The position numbers were made by a program, and so were the translations under genes. From contig NZ_SACM01000004.1 of the NCBI RefSeq assembly GCF_004004565.1, positions 62,001 to 126,000 on the forward strand: a stretch of 64,000 bases of DNA, written 5' to 3'. How positions within the stretch are numbered: position 1 is the stretch's first letter; each line of letters begins with the position of its first letter. Origin of the DNA: Inhella crocodyli. GTDB taxonomy: Bacteria > Pseudomonadota > Gammaproteobacteria > Burkholderiales > Burkholderiaceae_C. Positions 16,637 to 23,872 of the stretch are shown here, one piece after another. The notes beneath the pieces were generated by a model that searched no databases, had not been told where the DNA came from, and worked only from the letters and a program-made list of their open reading frames with translations.

Positions 16637-17896
16637 TCATTGCGGGAGCAGGCCCAGGCTTTGGCGCTGCTGCGCGATGGCCCGGTTGAGGTCGATGCGG
16701 GCCCGCGCCAGTTCGCGCTGGGCATGGGCGGCGTCTTGGTCGACGCGCAGGCGCGTGGGCAGGTCGGTCTCGCCAAGGCGGAAGGACTTGTCGAAAAACG
16801 CCCGGGTCTCGGTGGCCAGGCGCGCGCGCTCGGTGGCCGCGGCCAGCACGGCGCGGGCGGCCACCAGCGCGGCGGCCGCGCTGTGGCGCTCGGCGTCGAC
16901 GCGTTCGCGCTCGCGCGCCAACTGGGCTTCCAACTCGGTGCGCTCGGCCGCGGCGGCCGACAGGGTGGCGCGGTGGCGCTCGCTGCGGCCCAGGGGCCAG
17001 CGCAGGCCCAAGGTGACCGAGCCGGCGCTGGGCTCGCCGCGCGCCGACCGGTCCCGGCCTTGCAACAAGGTCAGCTCGGGGTTGGCGCGCGACTGCGCGG
17101 CGGCCAGCGCCTCGGCGCGCTGGGCCGAGGCCGCCTGGGCCGCCAGCGCTTGCAGCAGTGGGTGCGCGGGCACCGCGGCGTCGGGCGCTGGCTCGGGCTC
17201 TGGTGCGTCGGCGGGCTGCAAAGGCTCGCCCGGGGCCAGGCCCAGCAGCGCGCGCAGGGCCTGCTCGCTGGCCACGGCCTGCGCTTGGGCCAGGGCCTGC
17301 TCGGCCTGCGCCTGCGCGCGGGCGGCGTCGGCCTGGTGCCGGTCGGCACGCGACAGGTCGCCGGCTTGCACGCGCCGGGCCACGTCGTCCGCCAGCGCCT
17401 GGCTGGCCTGCAACCGCTCCTGTGCGGCGCGCAGGTCCTCGCGGTCGCGCTGCAGGGCCCACCAGCGCTCGCGCAGCGCCTGCGCCAGCTGCCACTGGGC
17501 CAGCAGCGCGCGGGCGTCCACCGCCTGCAGTTGGGCTTCGGCCAGGCCTTGGGCGCGCTCGCGCTCGCCCGGCAGCCACAGGGGCACGGCCACGCCGACT
17601 TCCAGTTCTTGGGCGCCTTCGCGGCGGTGCCAGCGGTCGCTGCGCACCGAGGCCTCGACGGCCACGGGCTCGGGCGTCCAAGCGCGGCTGGCCTCCCGCT
17701 GCGCCAGACCGCTGGCCCTGCGCTCGGGCAGGGCTTGTGCTTCGGGCTGACGCGCCCAGGCGCGCTCGAAGGCCTGCGGCAGGCTCAGCGTGGGGGCGGG
17801 CTCGGCCGCCCCGGTGGCGAGGTTGGGCCAGGCCGCCCAGGCCAGCGCCCATGCGCACAGCCCGGGCCAGCGGCCCCGTGTGGAGATGCGATGCAT
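16637..17896 (-). CDS. Outer-membrane efflux channel protein (CzcC/TolC family)
   Basis: This 419-residue protein has an N-terminal signal segment (about 1-29, ending NLATGA), then two repeats of long Ala/Gln/Arg-rich helices, as expected for an outer-membrane factor. Recognisable parts are LPQAFERAWARQPE at the start, VAVPLWLPGERERA, SVTLGLRWPLGR and the closing RARIDLNRAIAQQRQSLGL. It should trimerise as the outer-membrane exit duct for the RND pump. The start MHRISTRG at 17896 is chosen because it begins the signal peptide; the open frame extends further upstream without homology. Confidence 0.9.
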   Translation of the reverse strand: MHRISTRGRWPGLCAWALAWAAWPNLATGAAEPAPTLSLPQAFERAWARQPEAQALPERRASGLAQREASRAWTPEPVAVEASVRSDRWHRREGAQELEVGVAVPLWLPGERERAQGLAEAQLQAVDARALLAQWQLAQALRERWWALQRDREDLRAAQERLQASQALADDVARRVQAGDLSRADRHQADAARAQAQAEQALAQAQAVASEQALRALLGLAPGEPLQPADAPEPEPAPDAAVPAHPLLQALAAQAASAQRAEALAAAQSRANPELTLLQGRDRSARGEPSAGSVTLGLRWPLGRSERHRATLSAAAAERTELEAQLARERERVDAERHSAAAALVAARAVLAAATERARLATETRAFFDKSFRLGETDLPTRLRVDQDAAHAQRELARARIDLNRAIAQQRQSLGLLPQ

Positions 17897-18005
17897 CCGA
17901 TGCTCCAAAGTGAACGGCAGGTCACAGGGCGATCGGCGAGCAGCCGCCTGCAGGGCCCACAAGGGCCGCAGGGCGAGCGAGGTCAGGGTCGGGAACCCCC
18001 GCCGA

Positions 18006-18347
18006 TCAGGCGAGGGGCGCCCACTGAGGGCGTTCGGGCCGCGGCGCCAGGGGCGCGGGGCCGGCCGGCGGCAGGGGCGCGGCGTCGGGCGCGGCCGGGG
18101 CCACGCCGGTGACAACCGGCGGCTGGCTCAAGACGGCCGAGAAGTGGTGGCAGGCGCTGTGGCACTCCCGGTCGGGGGTGCTGGCGTCGTCCGGGGCCGC
18201 ATCGTGGCAATGGCCTGCTTCGGCTTGCGGGCCCTGCATCGCGTGGTCCGCGGGGCCCTGGTGCTGCGTGCACACGGGCACCGCCAGCGCCCACGCGCTT
18301 TGCAGGGGCAGCATCACGGCCAGCAACAGGGACAGAAACCAACGCAT
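18006..18347 (-). CDS. CzcI-like periplasmic protein
   Basis: This 113-residue protein starts MRWFLSLLLAVMLPLQSAWA, a signal peptide. Cys and His then come as C(T)QHQGPADHAM, GHCHD and ECHSACHH, and the C-terminus is RPERPQWAPLA. The last motif and overall size match CzcI of Cupriavidus-type czc operons, a small periplasmic protein linked to control of cation efflux. It lies between the CDF gene and the outer-membrane channel gene. The ATG at 18347 is preferred to a TTG two codons earlier. Metal binding by the Cys/His groups is inferred. Confidence 0.82.
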   Translation of the reverse strand: MRWFLSLLLAVMLPLQSAWALAVPVCTQHQGPADHAMQGPQAEAGHCHDAAPDDASTPDRECHSACHHFSAVLSQPPVVTGVAPAAPDAAPLPPAGPAPLAPRPERPQWAPLA

Positions 18348-18385
18348 GGCCAAAGTCTAGGCGAGTGAGGGAAATCGGGCGAGCG

Positions 18386-19021
18386 TCAGGCTTTCGCGGG
18401 GGGCGGTTCGCCGCGCAACTCTTGCCGCGCCTGGGCCAGCACGCTGCGCGAGGCCGACAGCGCCAGCACCGCCATCACCCCGGCCACCGCCAGGTCGGGC
18501 CAGGCCGCACCGGTGCCAAAGACGCCCAAGGCCGCCCCCATCACCGCCACGTTGCCCAGGGCGTCGTTGCGGCTGCACAGCCACACCGAGCGCATGTTGG
18601 CGTCGCCATCGCGCCAGGCGTAAAGGAGGGCCGCCACGGCGACGTTCACGACCAAGGCCAGCGCGCCGACCACGCCCATGGTCAGGGGCTCGGGCACGAC
18701 GCCGCTGTGCAGGGTCCAGGCCGTCTTGAGCAACACGAACACCCCAAACGCCCCCATCGACAGGCCCTTGACCAGCGCCGCCTGCGCCCGCCGGCGCAAG
18801 GACATGCCCAGCACCAGCAGGGAGACCCCGTAGTTCGCCGCATCGCCGAAGAAGTCCACGGCGTCGGCCAACAGCGACACCGAGCCGGAGGCCAGCCCAC
18901 TGGCCAGTTCCACCAAGAACATCGCCGCGTTCAGGGCCAAGGCCACCCACAGCACCCGGCGGTAACGGGGCCCGGCGGGTGGGGCGGAGGCGGTGCAGTG
19001 GTCGTGGCAGTGGGCGCTCAT
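18386..19021 (-). CDS. Short cation diffusion facilitator (CDF) transporter
   Basis: This 211-residue inner-membrane protein has about six helices and a His/Cys-rich N-terminus (SAHCHDHC). The second helix holds ADAVDFFGDAANY, the CDF site in which the first His is Asp. The fifth holds SRNDALGNV, where a conserved Asp is Asn. The C-terminal cytoplasmic domain of ordinary CDF proteins (about 300 residues) is missing. It should export a divalent cation to the periplasm for further removal by the RND system. The ATG at 19021 follows an AGAAG ribosome site; an ATG two codons upstream is possible. It is the first gene after the CadR-type promoter. Confidence 0.87.
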   Translation of the reverse strand: MSAHCHDHCTASAPPAGPRYRRVLWVALALNAAMFLVELASGLASGSVSLLADAVDFFGDAANYGVSLLVLGMSLRRRAQAALVKGLSMGAFGVFVLLKTAWTLHSGVVPEPLTMGVVGALALVVNVAVAALLYAWRDGDANMRSVWLCSRNDALGNVAVMGAALGVFGTGAAWPDLAVAGVMAVLALSASRSVLAQARQELRGEPPPAKA

Positions 19022-19048
19022 GGGCATCTTCTGCAGTGCAATGGCAGG

Positions 19049-19079
19049 ATTGGAAACCTTGCAGCAGGTGCAAGGTCAA
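19049..19079 (-). promoter_or_regulatory. MerR/CadR-type operator-promoter for the metal efflux operon
   Basis: Read leftward, a -35 box TTGACC (19079-19074) and a -10 box TCCAAT (19054-19049) are separated by 19 bases, the over-long spacing of MerR-controlled promoters. Between them lies a perfect inverted repeat with 8-base arms, ACCTTGCA and TGCAAGGT, around 5 bases (19056-19076). The CDF start codon follows about 28 bases on. Confidence 0.85.
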
Positions 19080-19098
19080 GCCCCGCCCTGGAGCCCCC

Positions 19099-19512
19099 AT
19101 GAAGATCGGCGAACTGGCCCAGGCCACCGACACCCCGGCCGCCACCATCCGCTTTTACGAGCGCGAAGGCCTGATGCCCGCCGCAGCGCGCAGCGCCGCC
19201 AATTACCGGCACTACGGCCCGGCCCATGTGCAGCGCTTGGCCCTGATCCGCCGCTGCCGCGGCCTGGACATGCGCCTGGACGAGGTGCGCGCCCTGCTGG
19301 CCCTGTGGGACGAACCCGCCGCCCCCTGCGACGAGGTGAACCGCGTGCTGGACGCCCACCTGGCCCACGTCCAGGCCCGCCTGCGCGAGCTGCGCGCCCT
19401 GCAAAAGGAACTGCTGGCCCTGCGGCAGCGCTGCCAAACGCCCCAGTCCGCGGGCGCCTGCGGCATCCTGCGGGGCCTGACCGAAGCCGCCCCGGGGCCG
19501 GGCGCGGCCTGA
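19099..19512 (+). CDS. cadR: CadR/PbrR-type MerR family metal-responsive regulator
   Basis: This is a 137-residue transcription factor. The N-terminal helix-turn-helix (KIGELAQATDTPAATIRFYEREGLM) is followed by a dimerisation helix and a metal-binding region. Cysteines stand at 77 (APCDEVN), 112 and 121 (GACGIL), matching the three-Cys pattern of Cd/Pb sensors of the CadR/PbrR branch. It is divergent from the efflux operon and probably binds the inverted repeat at 19056-19076, which also covers its own promoter region. Metal binding would untwist the 19-base spacer and activate efflux. Cd, Pb or Zn are all possible inducers. Confidence 0.9.
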   Translation: MKIGELAQATDTPAATIRFYEREGLMPAAARSAANYRHYGPAHVQRLALIRRCRGLDMRLDEVRALLALWDEPAAPCDEVNRVLDAHLAHVQARLRELRALQKELLALRQRCQTPQSAGACGILRGLTEAAPGPGAA

Positions 19513-19513
19513 A

Positions 19514-19529
19514 AACTTTCTGCAAAGTT
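19514..19529. repeat. Small A/T-rich inverted repeat after cadR
   Basis: AACTTT CTGC AAAGTT is a perfect 6-base inverted repeat just after the cadR stop. It stands out as A/T-rich in this GC-rich sequence. It could be a weak terminator or part of a promoter or operator for the short gene at 19610. Confidence 0.4.
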
Positions 19530-19609
19530 GTGTCAACGGGTTGCCGCGGCCTCGCGTTGCGGCTCACATCGGTCCTTCCCGTCGGGCCGGTTGAGTCGAG
19601 AAAAACACC

Positions 19610-19798
19610 ATGTTGATCACCGCACAGCCCCGCTCCAACGTCCTGCAACGCCGCCCGCTGCCGCAAGGCCTGTTGGACGCTTTGCCCGAAGGTGCCTTGG
19701 CCGACAAGGGCCCGAAGCACGTCGGTTTCGACGCGCCCTTCTTCGGCGCCGGCCGCCGTGGCGCCGAACGCGCCCAGCGCCTGGACCGCAAGCGCTGA
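19610..19798 (+). CDS. Short hypothetical protein (62 aa)
   Basis: This small frame begins MLITAQPRSNVLQRR and ends RAQRLDRKR. It is basic, with no signal peptide or membrane segment. Support for coding comes from strong third-position G/C preference. It also fills a stretch without other genes and ends 34 bases before a good terminator (19833-19864). No clear Shine-Dalgarno sequence precedes the ATG. I do not recognise the family and assign no function. Confidence 0.5.
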   Translation: MLITAQPRSNVLQRRPLPQGLLDALPEGALADKGPKHVGFDAPFFGAGRRGAERAQRLDRKR

Positions 19799-19832
19799 CA
19801 CCGCCTCAGCCCTTCCAAACCTTTCAACAGCG

Positions 19833-19864
19833 AGCGCCGGCCAGTGAGCCGGCGCTTACTTTTT
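19833..19864 (+). terminator. Rho-independent terminator
   Basis: A perfect 9-base stem (AGCGCCGGC / GCCGGCGCT) with a 6-base loop is followed by TACTTTTT. It ends the transcript of the short gene at 19610. Confidence 0.8.
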
Positions 19865-20030
19865 GGCTGGAGGAATCCCCAGCCCCCGGCGCCGGCACCG
19901 CCCGCAATCACGGGTTAACCCCAGGCAATCGCGCTTCCTCCCTCGAATCCCGCACTTGGTCGCCTTTCGCGCGCCAAACCGGTTCGGCGACGACACGATG
20001 AGAACCCCTACCACTCATCTTCTTGTCGTC

Positions 20031-20732
20031 ATGAAACGTCTTCTGATCGCTTCCGCCGCCCTTCTGTCGATTTCTCTGGCCCACGCCGCCGGCCCCATGG
20101 CCACCTTGTCGGGCGACGTGTTGAGCAAGGGCGATTGCGAAGTCGAAGGCCTGCTGGGCCGCACCAACGCCAAGATCGGCGGCTTCAGCACGCACGCCAC
20201 CAACCTGGGCCTGCGCGCCGACTGCGGCCTGCTGGAAGGCAGCCAGATCGGTCTGATCGGCAACCGCATCAAGTTCGAAGGCGAAAAGGCCGACACCCTG
20301 AGCCTGGTCAGCAAGACCCGCCTGTGGGACGACGCCCAGTTCGGCGGCAAGCTGGCCTTGACGCTCGGCATCCACGGCGTGCGCGACCGCAACCTGGACT
20401 TCGACTACGCCGCCAGCGACATCGGCCTGGCCTACACCCAGACCCTGGCCGAGAAGCACAAGGTCCACGTCAACGCCGACGTCAGCATCGCCAAGGGCGG
20501 TGACAACACCACCGGCTGGGCCCTGGGTTACGAGTACGCCGTGGCGCCGAACGTGTCGCTGCTGGCCGAAACCTACGGCGCCGAAGGCAGCAAGCCCACG
20601 CAAGCCCTGGGCGTGCGTTGGAGTCCCGCCAAGGACTGGTCGGTCGGCGCCATGGTCGCCCGCCCCCGCCTGGACAACGGCATCAGCGGCCGCATGACGC
20701 AGTTCAACACCACGGTGGCCTACCGCTTCTGA
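20031..20732 (+). CDS. Predicted outer-membrane beta-barrel protein, copy 2
   Basis: This 233-residue exported protein has a signal peptide MKRLLIASAALLSISLAHAA and a body of alternating strands ending in TTVAYRF, a typical barrel C-terminus. It is a diverged paralogue of the product of 10690-11385. Shared features are PMAT..DVL at the mature start, two Cys about 40 residues apart flanking a GGFS/SGFS segment, LAETYGAEG versus LVETYGSEG, and a W(S)(V/F)G strand near the end. The start at 20031 opens the signal peptide; an upstream in-frame ATG at 19998 is less likely. It stands alone between two terminators. Function unknown. Confidence 0.8.
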   Translation: MKRLLIASAALLSISLAHAAGPMATLSGDVLSKGDCEVEGLLGRTNAKIGGFSTHATNLGLRADCGLLEGSQIGLIGNRIKFEGEKADTLSLVSKTRLWDDAQFGGKLALTLGIHGVRDRNLDFDYAASDIGLAYTQTLAEKHKVHVNADVSIAKGGDNTTGWALGYEYAVAPNVSLLAETYGAEGSKPTQALGVRWSPAKDWSVGAMVARPRLDNGISGRMTQFNTTVAYRF

Positions 20733-20772
20733 GCGGCGCCGCATCGCCCCGCCCGGGGCGCTGACCGAGCGA

Positions 20773-20808
20773 GCGAGGGACGCCCCGGCGGGGTGCCCTC
20801 GCTTTTTT
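20773..20808 (+). terminator. Rho-independent terminator of outer-membrane protein copy 2
   Basis: The stem GCGAGGG / CCCTCGC has an inner CCCC/GGGG pairing separated by a small internal loop. It is followed by six T residues. Confidence 0.8.
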
Positions 20809-20886
20809 CATGGCCCACGCGCCCAGGCAACGCCTCCCCCGAACGCGCGGCCCCGGGGCCGCAGGCCGGCTGGCAGACTGCGCGCC

Positions 20887-22179
20887 ATGCCCACCCCCTC
20901 CCCCTGGCGCTGGCCGCGCCGCCTGCTGGTCTTGGCCCTGGTCGCCATGCTGGCGGCCACGGCCCTGGCCCTGCAAACCGGCCCCAGCCTGCCCGCGCCC
21001 GAACCCAGCCTCGGCCACACCAGCGGCCCCTGGGCCCACGCGCAGCGCTGGCTGCAGCAACTGCAGGTCCAGCGCCAGCGGCCCGGCGCCCGAGCCGGCC
21101 TGTGGCTGGCCGAGGCCGACCTCAACGCCCTGGTCGCCCCCGCCCTGGCCAGCGCCCGGCCCGGCGCCCGCGCCCACCTCGACCTGGAGACCGACTTTGC
21201 CCAGCTGCGCGCCAACTGGCCCACCGCTAGCGGCGCGCTGTGGCTGAACCTCGACCTGCGCTTCGACATGGCCGAGCAGCGCCCCGGCCTGTGGCCCCGC
21301 TTGGTTTCGGCCCGCCTGGGCCGCCTGCCCCTGCCGCCCGCGTGGGTCGATGCCGCCGCCCAGCGCGCGCTCGACGCCAAGCTGGGCCCCGCCTGGCGCG
21401 AACTGCCCGCCGCCATCACCGGCTGGCAGGCCTTGCCGGGTCGATTGCGCGTCAACTGGGCGCAAGACCGAGCCAATTGGCGCCAACTCGCAGGAACGGC
21501 CGGCCGCCTGCTGCCCGCGCCGGAGCGCGAGGCCCTGACCGCCCACCACACCGCCTGGCAGGCCCTACTGGCGCAACCCGCCACCGCCGACCGCACCTGG
21601 GCCGTGCCCCAGGCCTTGCAAGCCCTGGCCCGCCCCGCATTGACCCGCGTCCAAGAGGGCCGCACCCAGGCCGAGCCCGAGCTGCGCGCCCTGCTGCTGA
21701 CCCTGGCCCTGCACGCCGTGGGCCGCTCCCCCGCGCCCCTGCTGGACCAAGCCAGCCCCAACCCACCGCCCTTGCGCTTGGTGATGGCCGAGCGCGACGA
21801 CATGGCCCAGCACTTCCTGATCTCCGCCTGGCTGGCCTGGCAGGGCAACGAGCAGTTCGCCCAGGCCCTGGGCCTGGGCAAAGAACTGGCCGATGCGCAA
21901 GGCAGCAGCGGCTTCTCGTTCAACGACCTGGCCGCCGACGAAGCCGGCAGCACCCTGGGCCGCCGCGCCGCCGCCAACCCCGCTGGGATGCTGGCCGCGC
22001 TGGCCACCGGCGTGCCCGAAGCCGGCCTGTTCCCCCGCGTGGACGACCTGCCCGAGTTCTTGAGCGAGCCCGAGTTCCGCCGCCGCTTCGGCGGCGTGGG
22101 CGCCCCGGCCTTTGATGCCGAGCGCCAAAAGATCCGCAAGCGCATCGCGGCCTTGCCGCTGTACCAGGGGTGGCCGTGA
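20887..22179 (+). CDS. Uncharacterised exported or membrane-anchored protein (430 aa)
   Basis: An N-terminal membrane helix (about 12-32, RLLVLALVAMLAATALAL) is followed by a large Ala/Arg/Trp-rich soluble part. The C-terminal third is best conserved in character: HFLISAWLAWQGNEQFAQALGLGKELADAQGS, then GFSFNDLAADEAGSTLGRRA. I recall this motif set in uncharacterised proteins of other proteobacteria, without a known function. No catalytic motif is evident. It probably faces the periplasm. Upstream is a terminator, so it has its own promoter; a hairpin with a short T run lies about 130 bases after its stop. Confidence 0.8.
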   Translation: MPTPSPWRWPRRLLVLALVAMLAATALALQTGPSLPAPEPSLGHTSGPWAHAQRWLQQLQVQRQRPGARAGLWLAEADLNALVAPALASARPGARAHLDLETDFAQLRANWPTASGALWLNLDLRFDMAEQRPGLWPRLVSARLGRLPLPPAWVDAAAQRALDAKLGPAWRELPAAITGWQALPGRLRVNWAQDRANWRQLAGTAGRLLPAPEREALTAHHTAWQALLAQPATADRTWAVPQALQALARPALTRVQEGRTQAEPELRALLLTLALHAVGRSPAPLLDQASPNPPPLRLVMAERDDMAQHFLISAWLAWQGNEQFAQALGLGKELADAQGSSGFSFNDLAADEAGSTLGRRAAANPAGMLAALATGVPEAGLFPRVDDLPEFLSEPEFRRRFGGVGAPAFDAERQKIRKRIAALPLYQGWP

Positions 22180-22305
22180 GACTGCCTTCAACTCAGGGGT
22201 TCGTCGCCATAGCCGAGTGGCTCCATAGCCGAATCCATGGCGCGGCCCAATTCGGTTGGCGGTGCGGGCAGACAGCCACTCTGGTGAGCCCAGTCGACCT
22301 CCAGC

Positions 22306-22327
22306 CCGTCACTTCGTGACGGTCTTT
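22306..22327 (+). terminator. Hairpin with short T tail, possible terminator
   Basis: CCGTCAC TTC GTGACGG is a perfect 7-base stem followed by TCTTT. It lies between the 430-residue protein gene and the membrane protein gene at 22392. The T run is short, so strength is uncertain. Confidence 0.5.
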
Positions 22328-22391
22328 GCGGACAGGTCAAGAAGCAATGCGGCCGAAAATCAGACTGTTCCGCTGACGTTCAAATTGCCCC

Positions 22392-22796
22392 ATGGAACCC
22401 AATCGCGCACCGTCAACCTTTCGAGCCATCGCCTTCGTGGTGGCTGTGATGACCTTGGGTACGGCTCTGTTCTGGCATGGATTCTTTGGTTGGCGTGAGG
22501 GAGCCATCTACGTACCTGGCAAGAGCCAGCCGTCCTTCATCGCCACCCCTTCGGGCAACACGGCGGCCAGCTTCTACAGCCACACCTTTGGGTTCATGGG
22601 TGTCGGTGGATTGCTGGTATTGATGGCGCTTTGGATTACCTGGAGCGCCTTCTTCTCCTCGTCACCCAAACGACCCCAAGTGTTCGCTCTCCTCGCAAGT
22701 CCCGCAAGAACACATGGCACCAACTTGCCTTGGTGGTTGTTTTGGGGGGTTGTTGTGGCGTTCGTGGTGCTGTTGCTTTGGACGGCACGGCCCTGA
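22392..22796 (+). CDS. Small membrane protein of unknown function
   Basis: This 134-residue protein has three predicted membrane helices: about 12-30 (IAFVVAVMTLGTALFWHGFFG), about 66-86 (FGFMGVGGLLVLMALWITW) and about 113-131 (WWLFWGVVVAFVVLLLW). The loop after the first helix contains YVPGKSQPSFIATPSGNTAASFYSH. Codon use is visibly less G/C-biased than in the flanking genes, and no ribosome site is clear, so recent transfer is possible. I do not recognise the family. Confidence 0.68.
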   Translation: MEPNRAPSTFRAIAFVVAVMTLGTALFWHGFFGWREGAIYVPGKSQPSFIATPSGNTAASFYSHTFGFMGVGGLLVLMALWITWSAFFSSSPKRPQVFALLASPARTHGTNLPWWLFWGVVVAFVVLLLWTARP

Positions 22797-22854
22797 AGCC
22801 AAGGTTCGGCCCGAACAGAATTGAGGGCCAAGCCACGCCCTTTGCAACTCAATC

Positions 22855-22885
22855 GGCCATGGAGTGACGCCTTCACTCCATGGCC
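22855..22885. repeat. Perfect 13-base inverted repeat
   Basis: GGCCATGGAGTGA and TCACTCCATGGCC pair perfectly around a 5-base loop (CGCCT). No T run follows on either strand, so an intrinsic terminator is unlikely. It lies between two small genes of atypical composition. It may be an operator, an RNA stem or a remnant of a mobile element end. Confidence 0.7.
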
Positions 22886-22976
22886 AGGTACCGAAGGGCA
22901 AGCAGCAAGACCCAACGCCACCGCCGCTACCCGAACGTCTCCGTCCATGCCACCCGTCAATCCGACCGAAGGACAC

Positions 22977-23288
22977 ATGCGTCAAGCCTTGCCCAAGAAG
23001 GTCGTGCTGCTGGCATCCCGCCCATATACGGACTCTGATGCGCCCATGCTTCTGGCCCTGATCCGGCGCCCCATCGCGTTGTTCTGTGCTGCCGGCGTGG
23101 ACTGCACAGGGTGGGAGGACGCCTTCGACTGGCTGCTCACGGACCCGCTCGCCGAAGGCTCGCCCCACATTTCGACCACCAGCCATCCAGAAGAAAGGCT
23201 GGCCGAGGTTATGGCGTTCGCCGGCGCGTGGCCCATTGACGAAACGAACAGTGTCGAGTTGATCGAAGTGCACGCCCAGGTGAAATGA
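22977..23288 (+). CDS. Hypothetical protein (103 aa), possibly DUF7684-like
   Basis: This small cytosolic protein begins MRQALPKKVVLLASRPYTDSD and contains RPIALFCAAGVDCTGWEDAFDWLL and HISTTSHPEERLAEVMAFAGAWP. The start at 22977 follows a GAAGGA ribosome site by 3-4 bases; in-frame codons upstream look non-coding. The CxxWED...TTWH/TTSH pattern faintly recalls a domain of unknown function seen in scattered bacterial hypothetical proteins, but I am not certain. Composition is atypical for the window. No function can be given. Confidence 0.65.
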   Translation: MRQALPKKVVLLASRPYTDSDAPMLLALIRRPIALFCAAGVDCTGWEDAFDWLLTDPLAEGSPHISTTSHPEERLAEVMAFAGAWPIDETNSVELIEVHAQVK

Positions 23289-23347
23289 GTTTCGGCAGTC
23301 GCGTCGCACCGCGATAGCCTGGGTGCGCCAATCCCAGGAAGCCCACC

Positions 23348-23755
23348 ATGAAGTCCACCCACCTGCTCGTCGCGGCCCTGCTGCTGGCCGTCAGTTCAGT
23401 CGCCGCCGCGCAAACGGCCAGCGCACCGACAACGGCCACCCGCCCAGCGCAGGACCTGCGCTTCGTCGTCGTTCACGCGCCCGGCCCGGGCTGGGACAGC
23501 ACCAAGTCCGTGTTCGAGCAACCCGGCCTGCAAGCCCACATCGAGCACTACCGGCAATGGCAGTTGCAGGGCAAGCTGGAGCTGGGCGGCCCCTTCATGG
23601 ACGGGGCGACTGGCGGGATGATGCTGCCGGTGGCCGGCGTGCCCGAGGCCGAGGTGCGCCGCTTCGCGGCCGAAGACCCCGCGGTGAAGGCCGGGCTGCT
23701 GCGGGCCGAGGTGCGGCCTTGGCTCATCGGCATGCGCCGCTCGCCCAAGCCTTGA
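23348..23755 (+). CDS. Exported YCII-related domain protein
   Basis: This 135-residue protein has a signal peptide (1-21, ending VAAAQ) and a YciI-like alpha/beta barrel domain. The domain begins FVVVHAPGPGW and contains HIEHYRQWQLQGKLELGGPFMDGATGGMMLPVAGVPEAEVRRFAAEDPAV. YciI-type proteins are usually cytosolic with a His/Asp pair. Here HIEHYRQW and the GGPF loop are kept, but the protein is exported. The activity of the family is mostly unknown. It is monocistronic, with a typical GC-rich codon pattern. Confidence 0.83.
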   Translation: MKSTHLLVAALLLAVSSVAAAQTASAPTTATRPAQDLRFVVVHAPGPGWDSTKSVFEQPGLQAHIEHYRQWQLQGKLELGGPFMDGATGGMMLPVAGVPEAEVRRFAAEDPAVKAGLLRAEVRPWLIGMRRSPKP

Positions 23756-23872
23756 CGCACCACCCCTGACCCACGGACTCGGGGCAACCCGGGGTGAGTT
23801 CTGGCAGCTGGCGCGCCAGCCCCTAGGCTGACGCCCACGACCCTCCCCCGGCGCTTGCGCGCCCGCACGACC

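Noticed and set aside
22256-22498. An 80-codon frame overlapping the start of the small membrane protein
   Set aside because: No ribosome site, no hydrophobic pattern, and it overlaps the better-supported gene at 22392 in another frame.
22855-22885. The perfect inverted repeat as an intrinsic terminator
   Set aside because: Neither side has a run of T residues, so it was recorded as an inverted repeat instead.
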